Origin: Hermodice carunculata
Lineage: Eukaryota; Annelida; Polychaeta; Eunicida; Amphinomidae
Direction: 5' to 3'
Assembly (NCBI GenBank): GCA_964020975.1
Contig: OZ026624.1
Span: 67,481,762 to 67,545,761 of the forward strand
DNA length: 64,000 nt
The notes under the pieces are model-generated. The model was not told the origin of the DNA, did no database searches, and was given only the letters and a program-made list of their open reading frames with translations. Positions 35,595 through 47,764 of the stretch are shown here, piece after piece. The position numbers and the translations under genes were made by a program. Every line of letters begins with the position of its first letter. Position 1 is the stretch's first letter.

Positions 35595-35823
35595 GTAAGG
35601 GGTAAGTGTTGCTTTGTTTACCTTCTGGGATCCTTGTAGAGTCTCTATAAATGTTTGAAGTAAGAGTGTATGTGTGATATTTGTAAATCTTTATTATATA
35701 TGAAAATTGTAGTCACCACTGCTTAGACACCATACCTGAGAAAACTGAGCCTTGGTATAATTTGTTTTTTGTTGACATTTTGCAGCTTTCATGAGCTAGA
35801 AGCCTTAGACTTTGACATATATG

Positions 35824-35967
35824 CAGTGTTTCCCCTAGGGAAAAGTAGGAGGGCACTCCGCCCTACCCTTTTTCCTAGTTTGCAGCCCTTTTTTTAGAGT
35901 TTAACATTGGAGAGATAGGAAAGTAGGTCATCTGCCCTGCCCTTTTTTGTGGTCTGTGGGAAACACT
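35824..35967. mobile_element. Short hAT-type MITE
   Basis: A 144 bp palindromic element starts CAGTGTTTCCCC and ends GGGAAACACTG. The flanks share ATATG, but a clean 8 bp duplication is not visible. Confidence 0.55.
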
Positions 35968-36399
35968 GATATGATAGAAGTCCTTGAACATGAGTAAGGG
36001 CAATGTTAACAAAAGTTATTGTGTAAAGTTGCGAAAATGCAAGAAGCACCCAATCAACTGTTACCATATGAACAGGTTGTCAGAGGTTTTGGCTGCAGAG
36101 AATTAACAGGAAATACCTTCCAATAAAGTAATACCAGTTGCCAGGGCAGATCAAAAGCCCTTATACTGATATAACTGATGCCCCACTGCTGCCAACTTGT
36201 AATTATGGCCATAAAGTTGGCCATGTTTGGAGAAGATGCAGGGTGCAACAAAGAGACCAGGGTAATAACAGCGGAAAAACCACTCGAAGATGGGGAAAGG
36301 TTACGAAATTTTCACAATCAACAGGGAATCTAATTGACTCCTTTCACATAACCAGCAAAGCATAGACTTTCTCACCTCCAGCTAACAAGTACATTGTAT

Positions 36400-36590
36400 A
36401 TAAAACTCTACTTGGTGACCTATGTTATGTTGCAAAATGTAACACAAATGTGTGTCATGTGGAAGTTAGATATGGCATCATATGGTTAACCTTGATAAAT
36501 TTTTCAAACTCTGGATTAAATACATCACAGAAATTATTTTGTGGTGTTGGTGGTCAGCAGAGCATTAGGCTCATGGGCCTCATGTTTTCT
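36400..36590 (+). repeat. Dispersed repeat R, 3' fragment
   Basis: It shares the R terminal phrase CAGAGCATTAGGC.CATG.GCCTC with the end of the copy at 41610-43174. The left edge is unclear. Confidence 0.45.
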
Positions 36591-36699
36591 GTATTTAGGT
36601 TTATGCTGCTGTTGTTAATAAAAAATGAAGATGGCTGTGAAAGTTTTGTGGCACCACTGACCAGCTGGCTGGATGACAACTAATGTAAATGGCATTCCT

Positions 36700-39040
36700 G
36701 TAATTTAATGGTACGAATCTAGATATGCAAATCAAGATGTTATTTCAAGAAGTGAAATATATTTGGTCCATGCGTGGCTTTTAATGTCAGGAATAAAAAA
36801 GAACCTACATATCTGACTGATGCTGTCATGCTTCTGAGAGAAGAGGCCTTTGCTTGCCTGTCCATCTTTGGTGTGAGAATATTTATGCCTTCAGAGATTT
36901 ATTGAAATGACTCAGTGAATTACAGTCCAATGATCCTTCCTTAGACCCTCCCCTCCAATACAAGGCAGATTCTTGTATGACAAAGGTCTTCGTGACCTCC
37001 CTAGAAGTGCCTGTCCTAGTACTTCTATGTTAAATTGCGCGCAAAGTTTCCCAAGGAAAGCTGTTGACTCAATCTTAAATCAGCACTTTAAGGGTTCAAA
37101 ATCCCTATGCTACATGGAAGTTTGCTACACATTGTAGCGTGGCTATCCTGTGAAATCCAGCTGCAGCATAATAAAGGTGGAGCAATATTATATAATAATA
37201 TCAGGTAAACCTGATCATTGTTGATTCTTGACTTATGTTGCAGCACTTCACTGTTGAATAATCAGTGATGCTTATGTTTTTGCCTTGTATATTTTATACA
37301 GTTGCAGAGGCTTACACCACAATCTTCATGCAAGAAAGCTTCTGAAATGTACTTTACACAATGGGGTGCATGGAGATATCCTGATACACTGTGAAAGGAA
37401 GACACAACAGTGACTTCTGCAAAGCAGGTACACATACAACTGTAAGTCCATTGCATTACACACAGAATGAGTGGACCATTGAATGAGGATTTCATACATT
37501 CAGTGATGTATCTGTAGTTGCAGGTGCCCAGGGTGCTTACAGTGGTGCTTGAAACAGTACATACATGTTCTGCTCAGCTGTAGTGGCTATCAGTTAACTG
37601 CTGCAGCTATAATAGGAGAGGCCGAAATTACAACTTAACTGTGTGAATACACAATCCAACGCACAAAATTCTTCAGAGCTAGAGATATGTATTCCCATAG
37701 GAATTTCAGGTTAAATTAACCTTAGATTAAAAGACTACTTTTAAAGCCTCAAGAATAAAATTTATGTGAACATTTCAGCTATATACATAATTTTACCACA
37801 AATTTTGCTGTTTCTGCAACGAGTGGTTTTAAAGTTATTAAGGCCGTAAACTACAATTAAAAAATGATGGGAATACACAACTCTAGCCCTGAATGACTGA
37901 AATGCCCTCTACAGGAGAGCAGTAGAAGCTTCTGTTCTTGGTCTCCTTTATTGTGTGGAGCTGTCATTGATTGTTCAGTATGGTACTGGCCTGGGTGGCT
38001 TCATTGTGTGAAAAACATACTGCTGTGCTGACCACATGGTTGCACGTGGGCTGGGTATGAGGTATATGTACACAACCCCTGGCACACAAATACAGTGTCG
38101 TCTGAAGTTACAGTATAATCTTTGCAGATCTGCTCTAGTAAACTGGTCAAGTAATGATCACATCCCAGTGACAAGGAAAGATCTAGACTTCAAAAGTCAG
38201 TAGCCAAAATTGGAAATATGGGCAGGCAAATTCTATCTTGGCCCGTTGATAATTCATTGTAAAAAAGTAAAATATCTTAGCCATTGTCAAATATCTTATG
38301 CCAGATTCAAGGAACATAAGCAAATAGCTAACTGGGTAATGGTCAAAGTGGTGGCTGCAGTGGGAAAAAAAATATGTGAATGTATACACCCACATCCCAT
38401 TATACACAATATTTCATTGCCAAGGGGCAAAGTTTTTTAGAACATGAAAGTGGAAAATCCAGACTTTTCCCCATTTTTCACATAATTCAAGGATGTCCCT
38501 ATTAAGAGAGTAGTATTGTAAATAAGTTTTCTGGTTTTTAATGCATGACTCTTTTGTACCTTCCAGGAGACACAACACTGTAATTCTGGCTTTTCATAGC
38601 TCTTGTTTTCTGCTTGATTTTTTAAGCTGCAAACTTACATTTAAAATAGCAATGAATTTTGCTTTATTAGCTTTCATTGTCAAGCAGGAATAGTTTGTAG
38701 AAGTAACAAGGACACTTCCAGAAACTTCTGTTAGATAATCATTTAGCCAAGCCCATTGGAGGCATCCACAATGCATCATTTGGCAAACCCAAGTGATGCA
38801 CTGTGGGAACATTGGTGTATGTTAAGTAGGTCACAAGACATCCTAGAAGGACTGAATCATTTTGATTAAATTAAATGTTTTGATTGTGTGTATGGCAAAA
38901 TATACATCTGAAAATTTGCCAGCCCCTTCTTCACCTTTTTGTGTGCGTCATTGTAACCCTGCCAAGTGTACATGTACCAACATGGTCTTACACAGGTGTG
39001 TGTGTGTGTCTTGGGCAGAGAGGGTGGTGGTCATGTCCAG
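36700..39040. other. No gene recognised
   Basis: AT-rich DNA. Open frames near 37262-37495 and 38183-38440 are short and featureless. No tRNA, transposon end or splice-bounded frame was recognised. Confidence 0.5.
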
Positions 39041-39044
39041 TTGA

Positions 39045-39415
39045 AAAGTTGTGCAACTTCTTCAAAGAGAAACTGGGCTTGTTTTCCTGACTACACAAAA
39101 AGTTCCTGTCAGACCAAAGCAGGTTACTGCATGTAGATATTGGGGTGGGGGTGGGGGTGGGGGTGGATGGGTTCACCCCACCAAGAGTTTGCTCCTCAAC
39201 AGAGAAAAGACTACACAAACTCAATGAGCTCCCAAACCAAAGACAACTCTATTTCAGCAAAATCTTCAAAATAGTGACCCAGGGTGAACCAGGACCAGGA
39301 CTTGCTGGCCGGGCATGATTTTTACAGAAGTGGTGTGGTGTTTGTCAAAAACAACTTTGTTAGTGCCAAGAATTTCACTTGTGATCCCATTGTCTTTCAA
39401 TATGAATTATAATTT
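39045..39415 (+). repeat. Repeat E, copy 1, left module
   Basis: It matches 46560-46912 (TTCCTGTCAGACCAA..GGTTACTGCATG, CAGGGTGAACC, GGTGTG.TGTT.GTCAAAAAC). A G-rich (GGGGGT)n insertion at 39145 is private to this copy. In copy 2 the two E modules are adjacent; here they are 1.25 kb apart, with zinc-finger exons between. Confidence 0.7.
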
Positions 39416-39964
39416 TCTATAAGTTAAAAACAAGAATACACTAACCAAGTCCAGGAGCTTGTGATAAGTCAGAGAGGAGCCTCCCCCCCCCCGACATGTT
39501 TGCCCTCCTTGGGCTTCCTTAGGGGTTAGGGAGGCTCAGAGATAAACTTTATTTGCTGCTCATACGTTAAAAATGAGGTGCCTATTCCTGTTGTAAAAAT
39601 ATTTACGTCATAGATAGCTAGTTACGTTCCCCGTTCGTACTGTTAAAAATATATGTGAAGACAGCGACGTCATTCCACTCTGGAGGCGTGCTTATTCATA
39701 CTGATTGACCTAGTGTGAATATGAAAGACTCATTAATTATTTTTTAGTGGTGACCTCAAGTGTCCAATCTAAGTAAATCCTGTGAACTAGAATGATGTAC
39801 TTAGAGCAAAATATTAAAAAGTATGCAACTTCTTAAAAAGTGACAGGATTCATAATGTTTTAAAAGACTGATAGATCAGCACAGTTACTGAAAATTTCAA
39901 GGTCCAGAAAAGTGTCATATTATTGAAGCTTAGTCCAAAAGTTCGAGAAAAATCACTCGGATTT

Positions 39965-40292
39965 GTTGGATGACCTCTATAAAGCCAAGTCCGTATATAG
40001 AATGGAAGGGCGTGGGTAGAGGATACTAATAATTTTGCGTAAAACTTCCTGTATGGCCTCTCCACTTGGACCAGTCTTGCTTCTATGGTTGGGCCCCTGG
40101 GGTACCAAGGTTTGTCCTGACATAGTGTTTCATTGCCATTATCTATGTTGATGGCAGTGGGAATGGGTGTGGAATTAACAGGTGAGTAGCTGTCAACGTC
40201 TTCATCACTGCTGGTGCTGGGGTCTGAGAGATTACTGCTTTTCCATAAGGTAACTTGATGTCTGGTTTGCTTTTGTAACCTGGCTGTTCTCA
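39965..40292 (-). CDS. Candidate exon c next to the zinc-finger exon
   Basis: Minus-strand block after an acceptor-like TATAATTACAG, reading RTARLQKQTRHQVTLWKSSNLSDPSTSSDEDVDSYSP.. and on to ..PWYPRGPTIEARLVQVERPYRKFYAKLL. Acidic/Ser-rich then basic, without a known domain. The open frame continues to 39850, where the quality falls off, so the 3' edge is a guess. It belongs with the zinc-finger exon immediately upstream. Confidence 0.35.
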
Positions 40293-40301
40293 CACCTGTA
40301 A

Positions 40302-40607
40302 TTATACAGAAGGTGGCTGAGTCAGTCTTTTTAATTGAAATGACTCGGGGCTTCTGTCTCCCTGTGGCTTCCCATGTTTTCCTCTCAATCGTGTCCTGGC
40401 TACTAATCTTGGGTTAAAGCAGACAGGCGAGATACATTTGCCATTGTGTTTCGATCTTAGATGACAGTCATAATTGTCATGCCTGCCAACGTGGCACAAG
40501 CATTCTGGGCATGTCAGCCATCTCGTTTCCCTGTCATGAATTCTCAGATGCCTTCTGAGCGACCATGGATGGCTGAAAGTTTTTTGGCAGATGAACTCTA
40601 TGCCCAT
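40302..40607 (-). CDS. C2H2 zinc-finger exon
   Basis: The minus strand encodes a partial finger FICQKTFSHPWSLRRHLRIH (the first Cys is missing or on another exon), then a complete C2H2 finger CPECLCHVGRHDNYDCHLRSKH, followed by a basic tail. C2H2 fingers usually bind DNA or RNA. A + strand reading shows nothing. It lies between the two modules of repeat E, so it may belong to a host gene with E in its introns, or to a mobile element of which copy 2 is a deleted form. The 5' splice site is not clear. Confidence 0.5.
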   Translation of the reverse strand: MGIEFICQKTFSHPWSLRRHLRIHDRETRWLTCPECLCHVGRHDNYDCHLRSKHNGKCISPVCFNPRLVARTRLRGKHGKPQGDRSPESFQLKRLTQPPSV

Positions 40608-40659
40608 GTCTTGATGTAAAGATGGCTAGTAGTGTAAATAAAATAATTCTCTAGATCAT

Positions 40660-41152
40660 AATGTGGGCCAGTCACTCCAGGCCAGAAACCATGACCCAAA
40701 ATCTTGCCACATTCTGGTGTCCTGTAGTCACCTAGTCAGTAAAGGTCTGCTCATGCATGATGTTTTACAGTAAAAAAATCATTCCTTTGTTTTTACCCTT
40801 CCTAGCTCAAATGCTCGGGTACAATATGGGTTGGTCACTGAGGGCCAGGCGTCATTGCCAGATTTTGGGTGGCCTGCAGTCACCTCCCCTTGTCAGTAAG
40901 TTCACCTAATACTACTATGTAAGGGAATCCTTTTGTTTCTGCCAAAAAAAAAATGTGTCCCTGAGTGATCACAGTGACCTGGCGGCCGTTGTCTTTATGT
41001 AATCCCCGTCCCCCTTTTTTTTTAGGATCGCTGGAGTTACATGTACCTTCCCAGTCAAGAGTACTGATGTCCTGACACCTGTAACCTGATCCTTTGTTTT
41101 TACCAAATCTTTAATGTTCCCTGTGATGGCCATGCTGACTTGACAGACCAAA
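40660..41152 (+). repeat. Repeat E, copy 1, right module
   Basis: It matches 46913-47398 (CAGTCACTCCAGGCCAGA, TCTTGCCA.A.TCTGGTGTCCTG, GTTGTCTTTA, CATGCTGAC.TGACAGACCA). Similarity stops at GACAGACCA, within a few bases of the end of exon a. The module thus fills the putative intron. Confidence 0.7.
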
Positions 41153-41319
41153 AAACATCAGTAGAGGTCTCTTTAATTTCATTGATGACTCCCACAGCCT
41201 ATCAGTCAGATCACTCTTCAATGGGATATTGCTGGCACATCGATCTGCAAGATCTAGAATGTCCCATTTCATGCTGTCAGGTATAACAAGGTTGGCGATG
41301 TCCATCATAAGCTGCATTC
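41153..41319 (-). CDS. Candidate exon a upstream of the zinc-finger exon
   Basis: A strong acceptor (TTTCTTGCTGTTTTCCACAG) precedes RMQLMMDIANLVIPDSMKWDILDLADRCASNIPLKSDLTDRLWESSMKLKRPLLM on the minus strand. The sequence looks like a genuine helical protein segment, not recognised. The 3' limit is set where repeat E begins; the exact donor is unclear. Confidence 0.4.
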
Positions 41320-41609
41320 GCTGTGGAAAACAGCAAGAAATGTGTCATGTTCCTGCAGTAGATAATGTAATTTGATGTATCCAGATCTTGCCACCAAATA
41401 CGTCCCTTGATTTTCAGACAAAATGCCCTTTAGAACAGAATGTTTCTAAGCATGGGATAGCCAGGGAAGATTGTGCATTGTGCATGTCAGTGTTTGTGTT
41501 TTGACATCACAGGTGTATGTGTAGTGCTAGAACCACATGATTTGCATTGTGCAGTAAAGTTTGCACTAGGTCAACTGAATCTAACCTGTAACGTCCACAA
41601 CTTTCTAGC

Positions 41610-43174
41610 TTTGCTAACCAAAGTTCGTAGAGCTTATGAGACCGCTTATGCATGTCTGTCTGTCCATAAACTTTTGCTCGTTAGTGCAATACCGTCCACA
41701 GTTTTCAAGTTAGCCCAAAATAACTTTCAGGAATTATAGGGTGTTTGCAAATCTAGGCTGCTTTCGATATTGGTGGTGCCACCTACATTATTATGTAAGG
41801 GTCAAAATGTAAAAATCCCGTCAACACTCTAGCATCTTTAATTTTTGGCAGATCGTCACCAAATTTAGTGGGATTGTGGAGGAGGTCAAAGTCTAAATTG
41901 CTAATGATTACTAGTGGCACCACCTATAATTTGACAGAAAGTATGAGCCAATATGTGTTTTAAAATGTAAAATTCCATATTTGGAAAAGTAATTGGATAA
42001 GACTTGCCAAATTTATATGATATATAGAACATGGCCAAAGGTAGAAAGTTATGTAATATCAGTGACCTTGACCAATTTTTTGTGAAGTCACCATGCCTGT
42101 TAAGTTAAAAAGTTGATTTTGTAATGGCCAAGTGGAGCTTGGACATCAATGGCAAATAGAATTGAGCCTCCAGATCAAAATTTTACCAGATTACATAATA
42201 CATAAAACTGTACTTGATGACCTGCTTTTTGGGTCACTGTGACCCAATAATTATGGAGTTTGGCACTTGTCCAAGTTTATTGTTTTTCCTCAATAACTTA
42301 AAAAGTTATGAGCCGCTACGAACAAATGGACTTTATATGGAAAGCTGGATGTCAGGTGCATATTATGAACAGTTTCAACTTTTTGATCTGAGTTGAAGGT
42401 CAATGTCAAATGGCCAGTTTGAATATTGGGGTCATCTCATGAATGCTCTGCACCCCACAATTCTTGAGATAGGCCCATAGAACGTTTAGGAGTTATAAAG
42501 TGTATATAAATCTTTGTCGACATTAATGTTGGTGGACCACCTAAAAATCAAAATGTGAAAATCTTGTGAGATGCAGTACTGTCCACAGTTTTCAAGTTAG
42601 CCCAATATAACTTTCAGGACTGATACGGGGTATAAAAATCAGGTTCTTTTCGATATTGGTGGTGCCACCTACAATATTATGATCTTGAAAAGTAATTGGA
42701 TTAGACTTGCCAAATATATGGGATATATAGGCAATGTACAAAGCTAGAATTGTATATAATGTCAGTGACCTTGACCTATTTTTGTGAGGTCACCATGCCT
42801 GTAAAGTTTAAAGAGGTGAATTTGTAATGGCTGGGTGTAGCTTGGACTTCAATGGCAATGTCAGCACAGCACCAGGCAGGCCTATGGGCCTCTTATATTA
42901 CATAATCTGGGTGTCCTTGATCTTCTGTCCCAAGGTCACTGAGGACATAAAATTAAGGACTTACTCATTGTTATGTTGGCACATGCAAAAATATTTGTCA
43001 CAGAAGCTGCACAGATTTGCTATGATTACATGTGGAGCAAAGTGCCATTTGGTGGACAATTTTCACATTAAACTTTTTATGTTCAGAAGTCCGTTGAGGA
43101 CTCCCAGCTTTGAAATGAACAGGTGCAATATAGCCACGATGCCAACAGAGCATTAGGCCCATGTGCCTCTTGTT
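41610..43174 (+). repeat. Dispersed repeat R, copy 2 (complete)
   Basis: It runs from a degenerate version of the R hairpin (AGCTTTG..AGAGCT, 41615) to the terminal phrase GCATTAGGCCCATGTGCCTCTTGTT. Two inner units start TCCACAGTTTTCAAGTTAGC (41696 and 42585). Each includes GGTGGTGCCACCTA, a small palindrome. Short frames inside (42827-43156) are chance. Confidence 0.65.
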
Positions 43175-44330
43175 CAGTTCAATTAGATTTTATTTAAGCC
43201 ATGGTGAGGCAACCTGAATGTGTCTTATGGTACAGAAATGGCTGATTGTGACTATGCGGGAGTCGAAACATGAATACGTTTGGATGTTAGTAGTTCACTA
43301 AGAAATAGTAGCAGACATTTTAAAATGTCAAATGCAATGTCCACAATACTGACTTTTAAGTGTCATTTGAAAGGAAATTGTGGCTGTATATTTGTCATTA
43401 TGATGCAAATTATGGTCATATTATATATAGGTGCACAGCAGTGTAAAAATTAATGGACTGCTTGTTTCTAATAAGAACAACGTTGTAAAAGAATGTCAAT
43501 TTGTCAAAGTAGCACCCAGATTGTTTTATCCCAAGTAACTTTTTGCAAACATTGGCATAGGAACATTAGCAACCAATCAGCTATCACATTAAAATTACAA
43601 TACATCCGAAGCAGTCGAGCTTGATTCAGGATGAAAATAATGTACATGTAGAACACCTCACCATTGTGCTGCAGGGTAACATCCATCACATCTTTACATG
43701 TTACACAGAAACAGGCTTTTACATTTGCATTTATCTTAGGATTACCCGATCAGAGTGGAAAAGAGTGAAGTCTGTTGCATAGGTAACAGATCCAGCATGC
43801 CAGCTATGCTAAACTAGTCTAGTTTTCGCGAATATAAAATCTTATGTAATGCGATGCATGTTACATTAAAAATATTTTGTCAGTTCAGTCTAAGATAACA
43901 TTCGATAATTTATTGCTAAAATAAAATGTTCTTATTGTAAAAAAAAACAAAACACACCAGGCTATGAGTAGTGCTCAAATGCAAATTACATGTAGTTAAT
44001 TGCACCATATTTCAATTCCTGGTTGCTTTCTGGTGAAAATAATGTAGGCTTAGCTAAAAAAATGTAGAATACTGTGTTTTAAGCATAGGCATACTTAAGC
44101 CAGCTGTGTTGGAGAAGACACTTTGGACAGAAATTTATAGATTTAATAGCCCAGCAACATTTTCTTTAATATATCGATTGTAACACAACTGTTCTTCATG
44201 CAAACTAAATTGGGGGTAGTCCCCACCGAGAGGGGATATTTTCAAAGTACGAAATTGATGAATATTTTTCTGTCTACAGTTTGTGAGTGTGCAAAAATTG
44301 AAAATTTGTAGGTGAAACATTTCTGTCCAA
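43175..44330. other. No gene recognised
   Basis: AT-rich DNA between repeat R and the hAT-like element. Nothing recognised beyond an A-run at 43938. Confidence 0.5.
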
Positions 44331-46329
44331 CAGGGTTCGCACAGAGCTTGAAAAGGCTTGAAAAGTATGGAATTTGAATACCCTCTGTTCCAGGCCTTGA
44401 AAAGTATGGAATTTCATAAAGAAGTCTTGAAAAGTATGGAAAATCGATTTTCCGGGTTAAACAAAAACAAACAGAATGAAAAAATCTATTTGTGTGACTT
44501 TATTTTAATATTTGTTGCAATACCTACGATCGTAGTTTATTTTCATTGCTAAATATAGCATCTATGGGGTTTTCTGCATTGCACAGCATCATGGGAGGCA
44601 CCTTTTTCAACTCTCAATGCAACGGGATTCCTTGCAAGATTTGGAAAACAAGCATGCGTCATTTTGATTACGAGTGATGGTCCATCATGAATTCGCATGT
44701 CCGAAAGCTCGGGCTTGTCAGAATTGGGCTCGGGCTGTTGGAAATAAAAAAAGTGCTATCCCTGCGGGCTAGTTGGAATTTTTTACTAGTAAAATCCGTC
44801 AAAAAATAATAATATTTTGCCGGGCAAATTCATCTGCAAATTAACATCAAATGCTATTTATCGGTGGGTTCAAACAGTGTTAGAAAAAAATACGTGCCGT
44901 GAGATGACTTCCCGGGCAAAAACAGCACACAACTGGCAGTCACACGCAAGTGACAGCGTGGACACTGGGTTAGATCTGCGGTGAACTGATGCAGTCTCAC
45001 GGACTGATTTGGGACACATTCGGCATTTCCCTCTATCCCATACCTTTGCGTATTTGCCTGTGACTCCAAATAATTGTTGCAATAAACACCGGAATCTTTA
45101 TTTTCGTATGCTGCAACAAAAACAAAGCTTCCCGTTTGTGTGTTCCCTCCGTAAATTCACACATGTTCACTGTGCGGAAGCCATGATGAAAACACTGTAG
45201 CACGAGCCATGATTGGCTCATTTTTGCATGTGACTCAATTGACCAATCGGGTGATGTGTTGTGCGTCAGACCACATGGCCAAAGCAGCTGTTTGTGTACA
45301 GTTGCAGGGAAGATGTTGACGGTGCGCACACTCGATATCTGATTTGAAATATTAAAATTTTCGTTTGAATTTGATTTAAGAATACCGTTTATTGCGAGGA
45401 ACTTGCCAATACTGTATACGCAAATTTACTACGATGTACCGATAGCATTCATGGTAGGTACGCAAACGATATGCATCCCATCACTTCAGTGCATCACGCC
45501 ATCCGAGGCAGAGAGAAAGGATTCTGAACTGAAGCAAATGCAACTATTTAATCGTTATTTAAGTTTATACGGTCTCCTATAGTCCCAGAAATTACAATGT
45601 ATTTTTCATCGTTAGTCACCCCAAGCAAATAGCTTACTTTCAATTTGTATTTTTGATATTTTGCCAGTTTCACTGTCAAAGAGTTGCAGCTAGAATCATA
45701 AAATTTGACATTTTTTTTGCGATTTTGCAAGCGACAATAAGGGGCAAATACATTTAAGGGTAAAAGGTTTGTCTAGCCTAGGCCTTAGCATTGTTAGAAA
45801 AAAACGATGTTTATAGAAGTTTTATCAGGACAAGTGGATTTTGAAATCTACTTGCCCAGCGGACAAGTGATTTTTTAAAAAATAGTCGAGCCCTGAATTA
45901 TGGATAAATGACCGTAAATGTTTGCCGCATGCATAAATTGCGCACCAAGCTGCAACAACAATGGTAGGCTGTACATATAATGAACTTTGGCTTGGAAACC
46001 CCAAATAAAAGGACTGGGTTTTGCCTGTAAAACAGGACAAATACAGCGCAAGATGCAAGGTGTGTGCAAGTAATGTGCACTTGAAAAATATGGGGGAAGC
46101 AGCGCTTGCTAGTATCAAACAAAAAGTTGTTTTTTTTTTGTTCAATATATAAATTGTATACATTGGTCCCCCTCTCGTAAGCCACCCCCAAAGAGATGCC
46201 ACTCCCTCTGCAAAGGCTACTTTGCTGCGCAGCAAGTATGGCATTTTCATTATATTTTCCCCCTGAAGAAAGACCACCTCTCGTAATAAGGAAACATTTT
46301 GGGTGGCCTTATAAGAGGGGAACCACTGT

Positions 46330-46392
<63 letters not shown>

Positions 46393-46502
46393 ATACATAC
46401 CCATAAAACCACGGATAATTGAGTTTGGAATTTGGAAAAAATGGTTTGTAAAGTACTTGAAAAAGTATGGAATTTTGGCTTTGCTATGCTGTATGAACCC
46501 TG
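44331..46502. mobile_element. hAT-like non-autonomous element (2.17 kb)
   Basis: Its ends are CAGGGTTCGCACAG (left) and inverted CAGGGTTCATACAG (right), with GTCCAA at both flanks (44325-44330, 46503-46508). Subterminal CTTGAAAAGTATGGAATTT motifs occur three times at the left and once at the right. CAGGG ends fit hAT, though hAT usually makes 8 bp duplications and here only 6 bp agree. No transposase frame is seen. A mariner-type MITE and a TA tract are nested inside. A GAGCCCTG end at about 45884-45893 hints at a second hAT end. Confidence 0.65.
46161..46328. mobile_element. Mariner-type MITE, copy 2
   Basis: A 168 bp relative of the 23526-23703 MITE with CATTGGTCCCCCTCTCGTAA at the left and an inverted CAGTGGTTCCCCTCTTATAA at the right, flanked by TA. 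It is nested in the hAT-like element and followed by a TA microsatellite (46329-46396). The ends have diverged more than those of copy 1. Confidence 0.7.
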
Positions 46503-46559
46503 GTCCAAATGTACACAACTGGATCAATATCTGTAACAAGCAAAGATTATTAATTGAAC

Positions 46560-47398
46560 ATTTTGAAAAATCAGGCAACTTCTACAAAAAAGAAATACAT
46601 TGGGCTTGTTGTAATGACTGCAGAAGTTTCCTGTCAGACCAAGATCGGTTACTGCATGCAGATATGAAGAGTTGGGGGTCAACGCCCCAAGAGCTTGTTT
46701 TGTAAAAGAGAATAGACTATAAACTCCATCAGTTCCCAAACCGATGACAACTGAATTCAGCAAAACCTCTACAACATATAGTGTTGAACCAGGGTGAACC
46801 TGGACTAGGACATTATGGCCAGCTGTTACTTTTTTTACACAAATGGTGTGATGTTGGTCAAAAACACTATTTGGCCCCTGTATTTCGCCCTTGATCCTAT
46901 TGTCTTTAAATCCTTATGGGGATCAGTTACTCCAGGCCAGAACACATAACCATAAAATCTTGCCAAAGTCTGGTGTCCTGCAGTCGCCTAGTCAGTGAGG
47001 ACAGCCCAACATATGATGTTTTTCAGAAAAAAATTATCCCTTTGTTTTTACTCTCACTAATTTATTTGCTGGGGAACAAGGTGGATCCCTCACTCCAAGC
47101 CAGGCATAATTGCCAGATTTTGTGTGGCCGGGAGTCTCCTCTCCTCCTCAGTAAGTTCACCCCTAGTACTATTTAAGGAAGTCCTTTTGTTTTTGCCAAA
47201 ATGACTGTGTCCCCTAGATGACCACACTGACTTGGCAGTTGTTGTCTTTACACTTGCAAGTCTATCACTTTTAGGGTGGCCTGAAGGTACTTCCCCGGTC
47301 ACAAGCACTGGTATCCTGGCACAACTGTAACTTCATCCTTTTGTTTGTGCCAAATCTTAGAGATGCCCTGGGGTGGCCATGCTGACCTGACAGACCAA
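46560..47398 (+). repeat. Repeat E, copy 2 (both modules adjacent)
   Basis: The left module (46560-46912) and right module (46913-47398) match 39045-39415 and 40660-41152 in the same order and orientation, without the 1.25 kb zinc-finger segment. Just after it, 47419-47436 holds an 18 bp match to the Helitron-like family start (CTAGAAAAGGAGATTTGCT). Confidence 0.7.
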
Positions 47399-47764
47399 TT
47401 GTTTTATATAATGAAAAACTAGAAAAGGAGATTTGCTAACCCATCCTTTTTCTTCAACATAGGTTCAGACAGGGTCTGGACATTACGTACATCCCACACT
47501 TTTAGTTTTAAAATTTCAATTACGAAACTTACAAATTGTTCAATTTACAATATTGATAAATCATACAGTATAAATCAAATGATTGGCACTTATGAAATCA
47601 TAATATATGAAAGAAAACAATTTAGGTCACATTGAACCCCACAAAAACCAGTCACAGATCATTATATTCAGAGCTATCACAAGTCAATGATCATTGCAGT
47701 ATTTATTTTAAAACAAATACATGCTCTGAAATGCATTTTCCTGTCATTTGAGACTGTATTTTAA

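Noticed and set aside
36138-36365. Zinc-knuckle-like CNYGHKVGHVWRRC string
   Set aside because: Considered as a gag-type remnant of an LTR retroelement fossil. Too short, the CCHC pattern is incomplete, and no other part is nearby.
42827-43156. 109-codon open frame
   Set aside because: Lies wholly inside repeat R copy 2 and is not kept in other R copies.
47419-47436. Sixth Helitron-like copy
   Set aside because: Only 18 bp match the family start; the rest is missing, so it is noted under repeat E copy 2 only.
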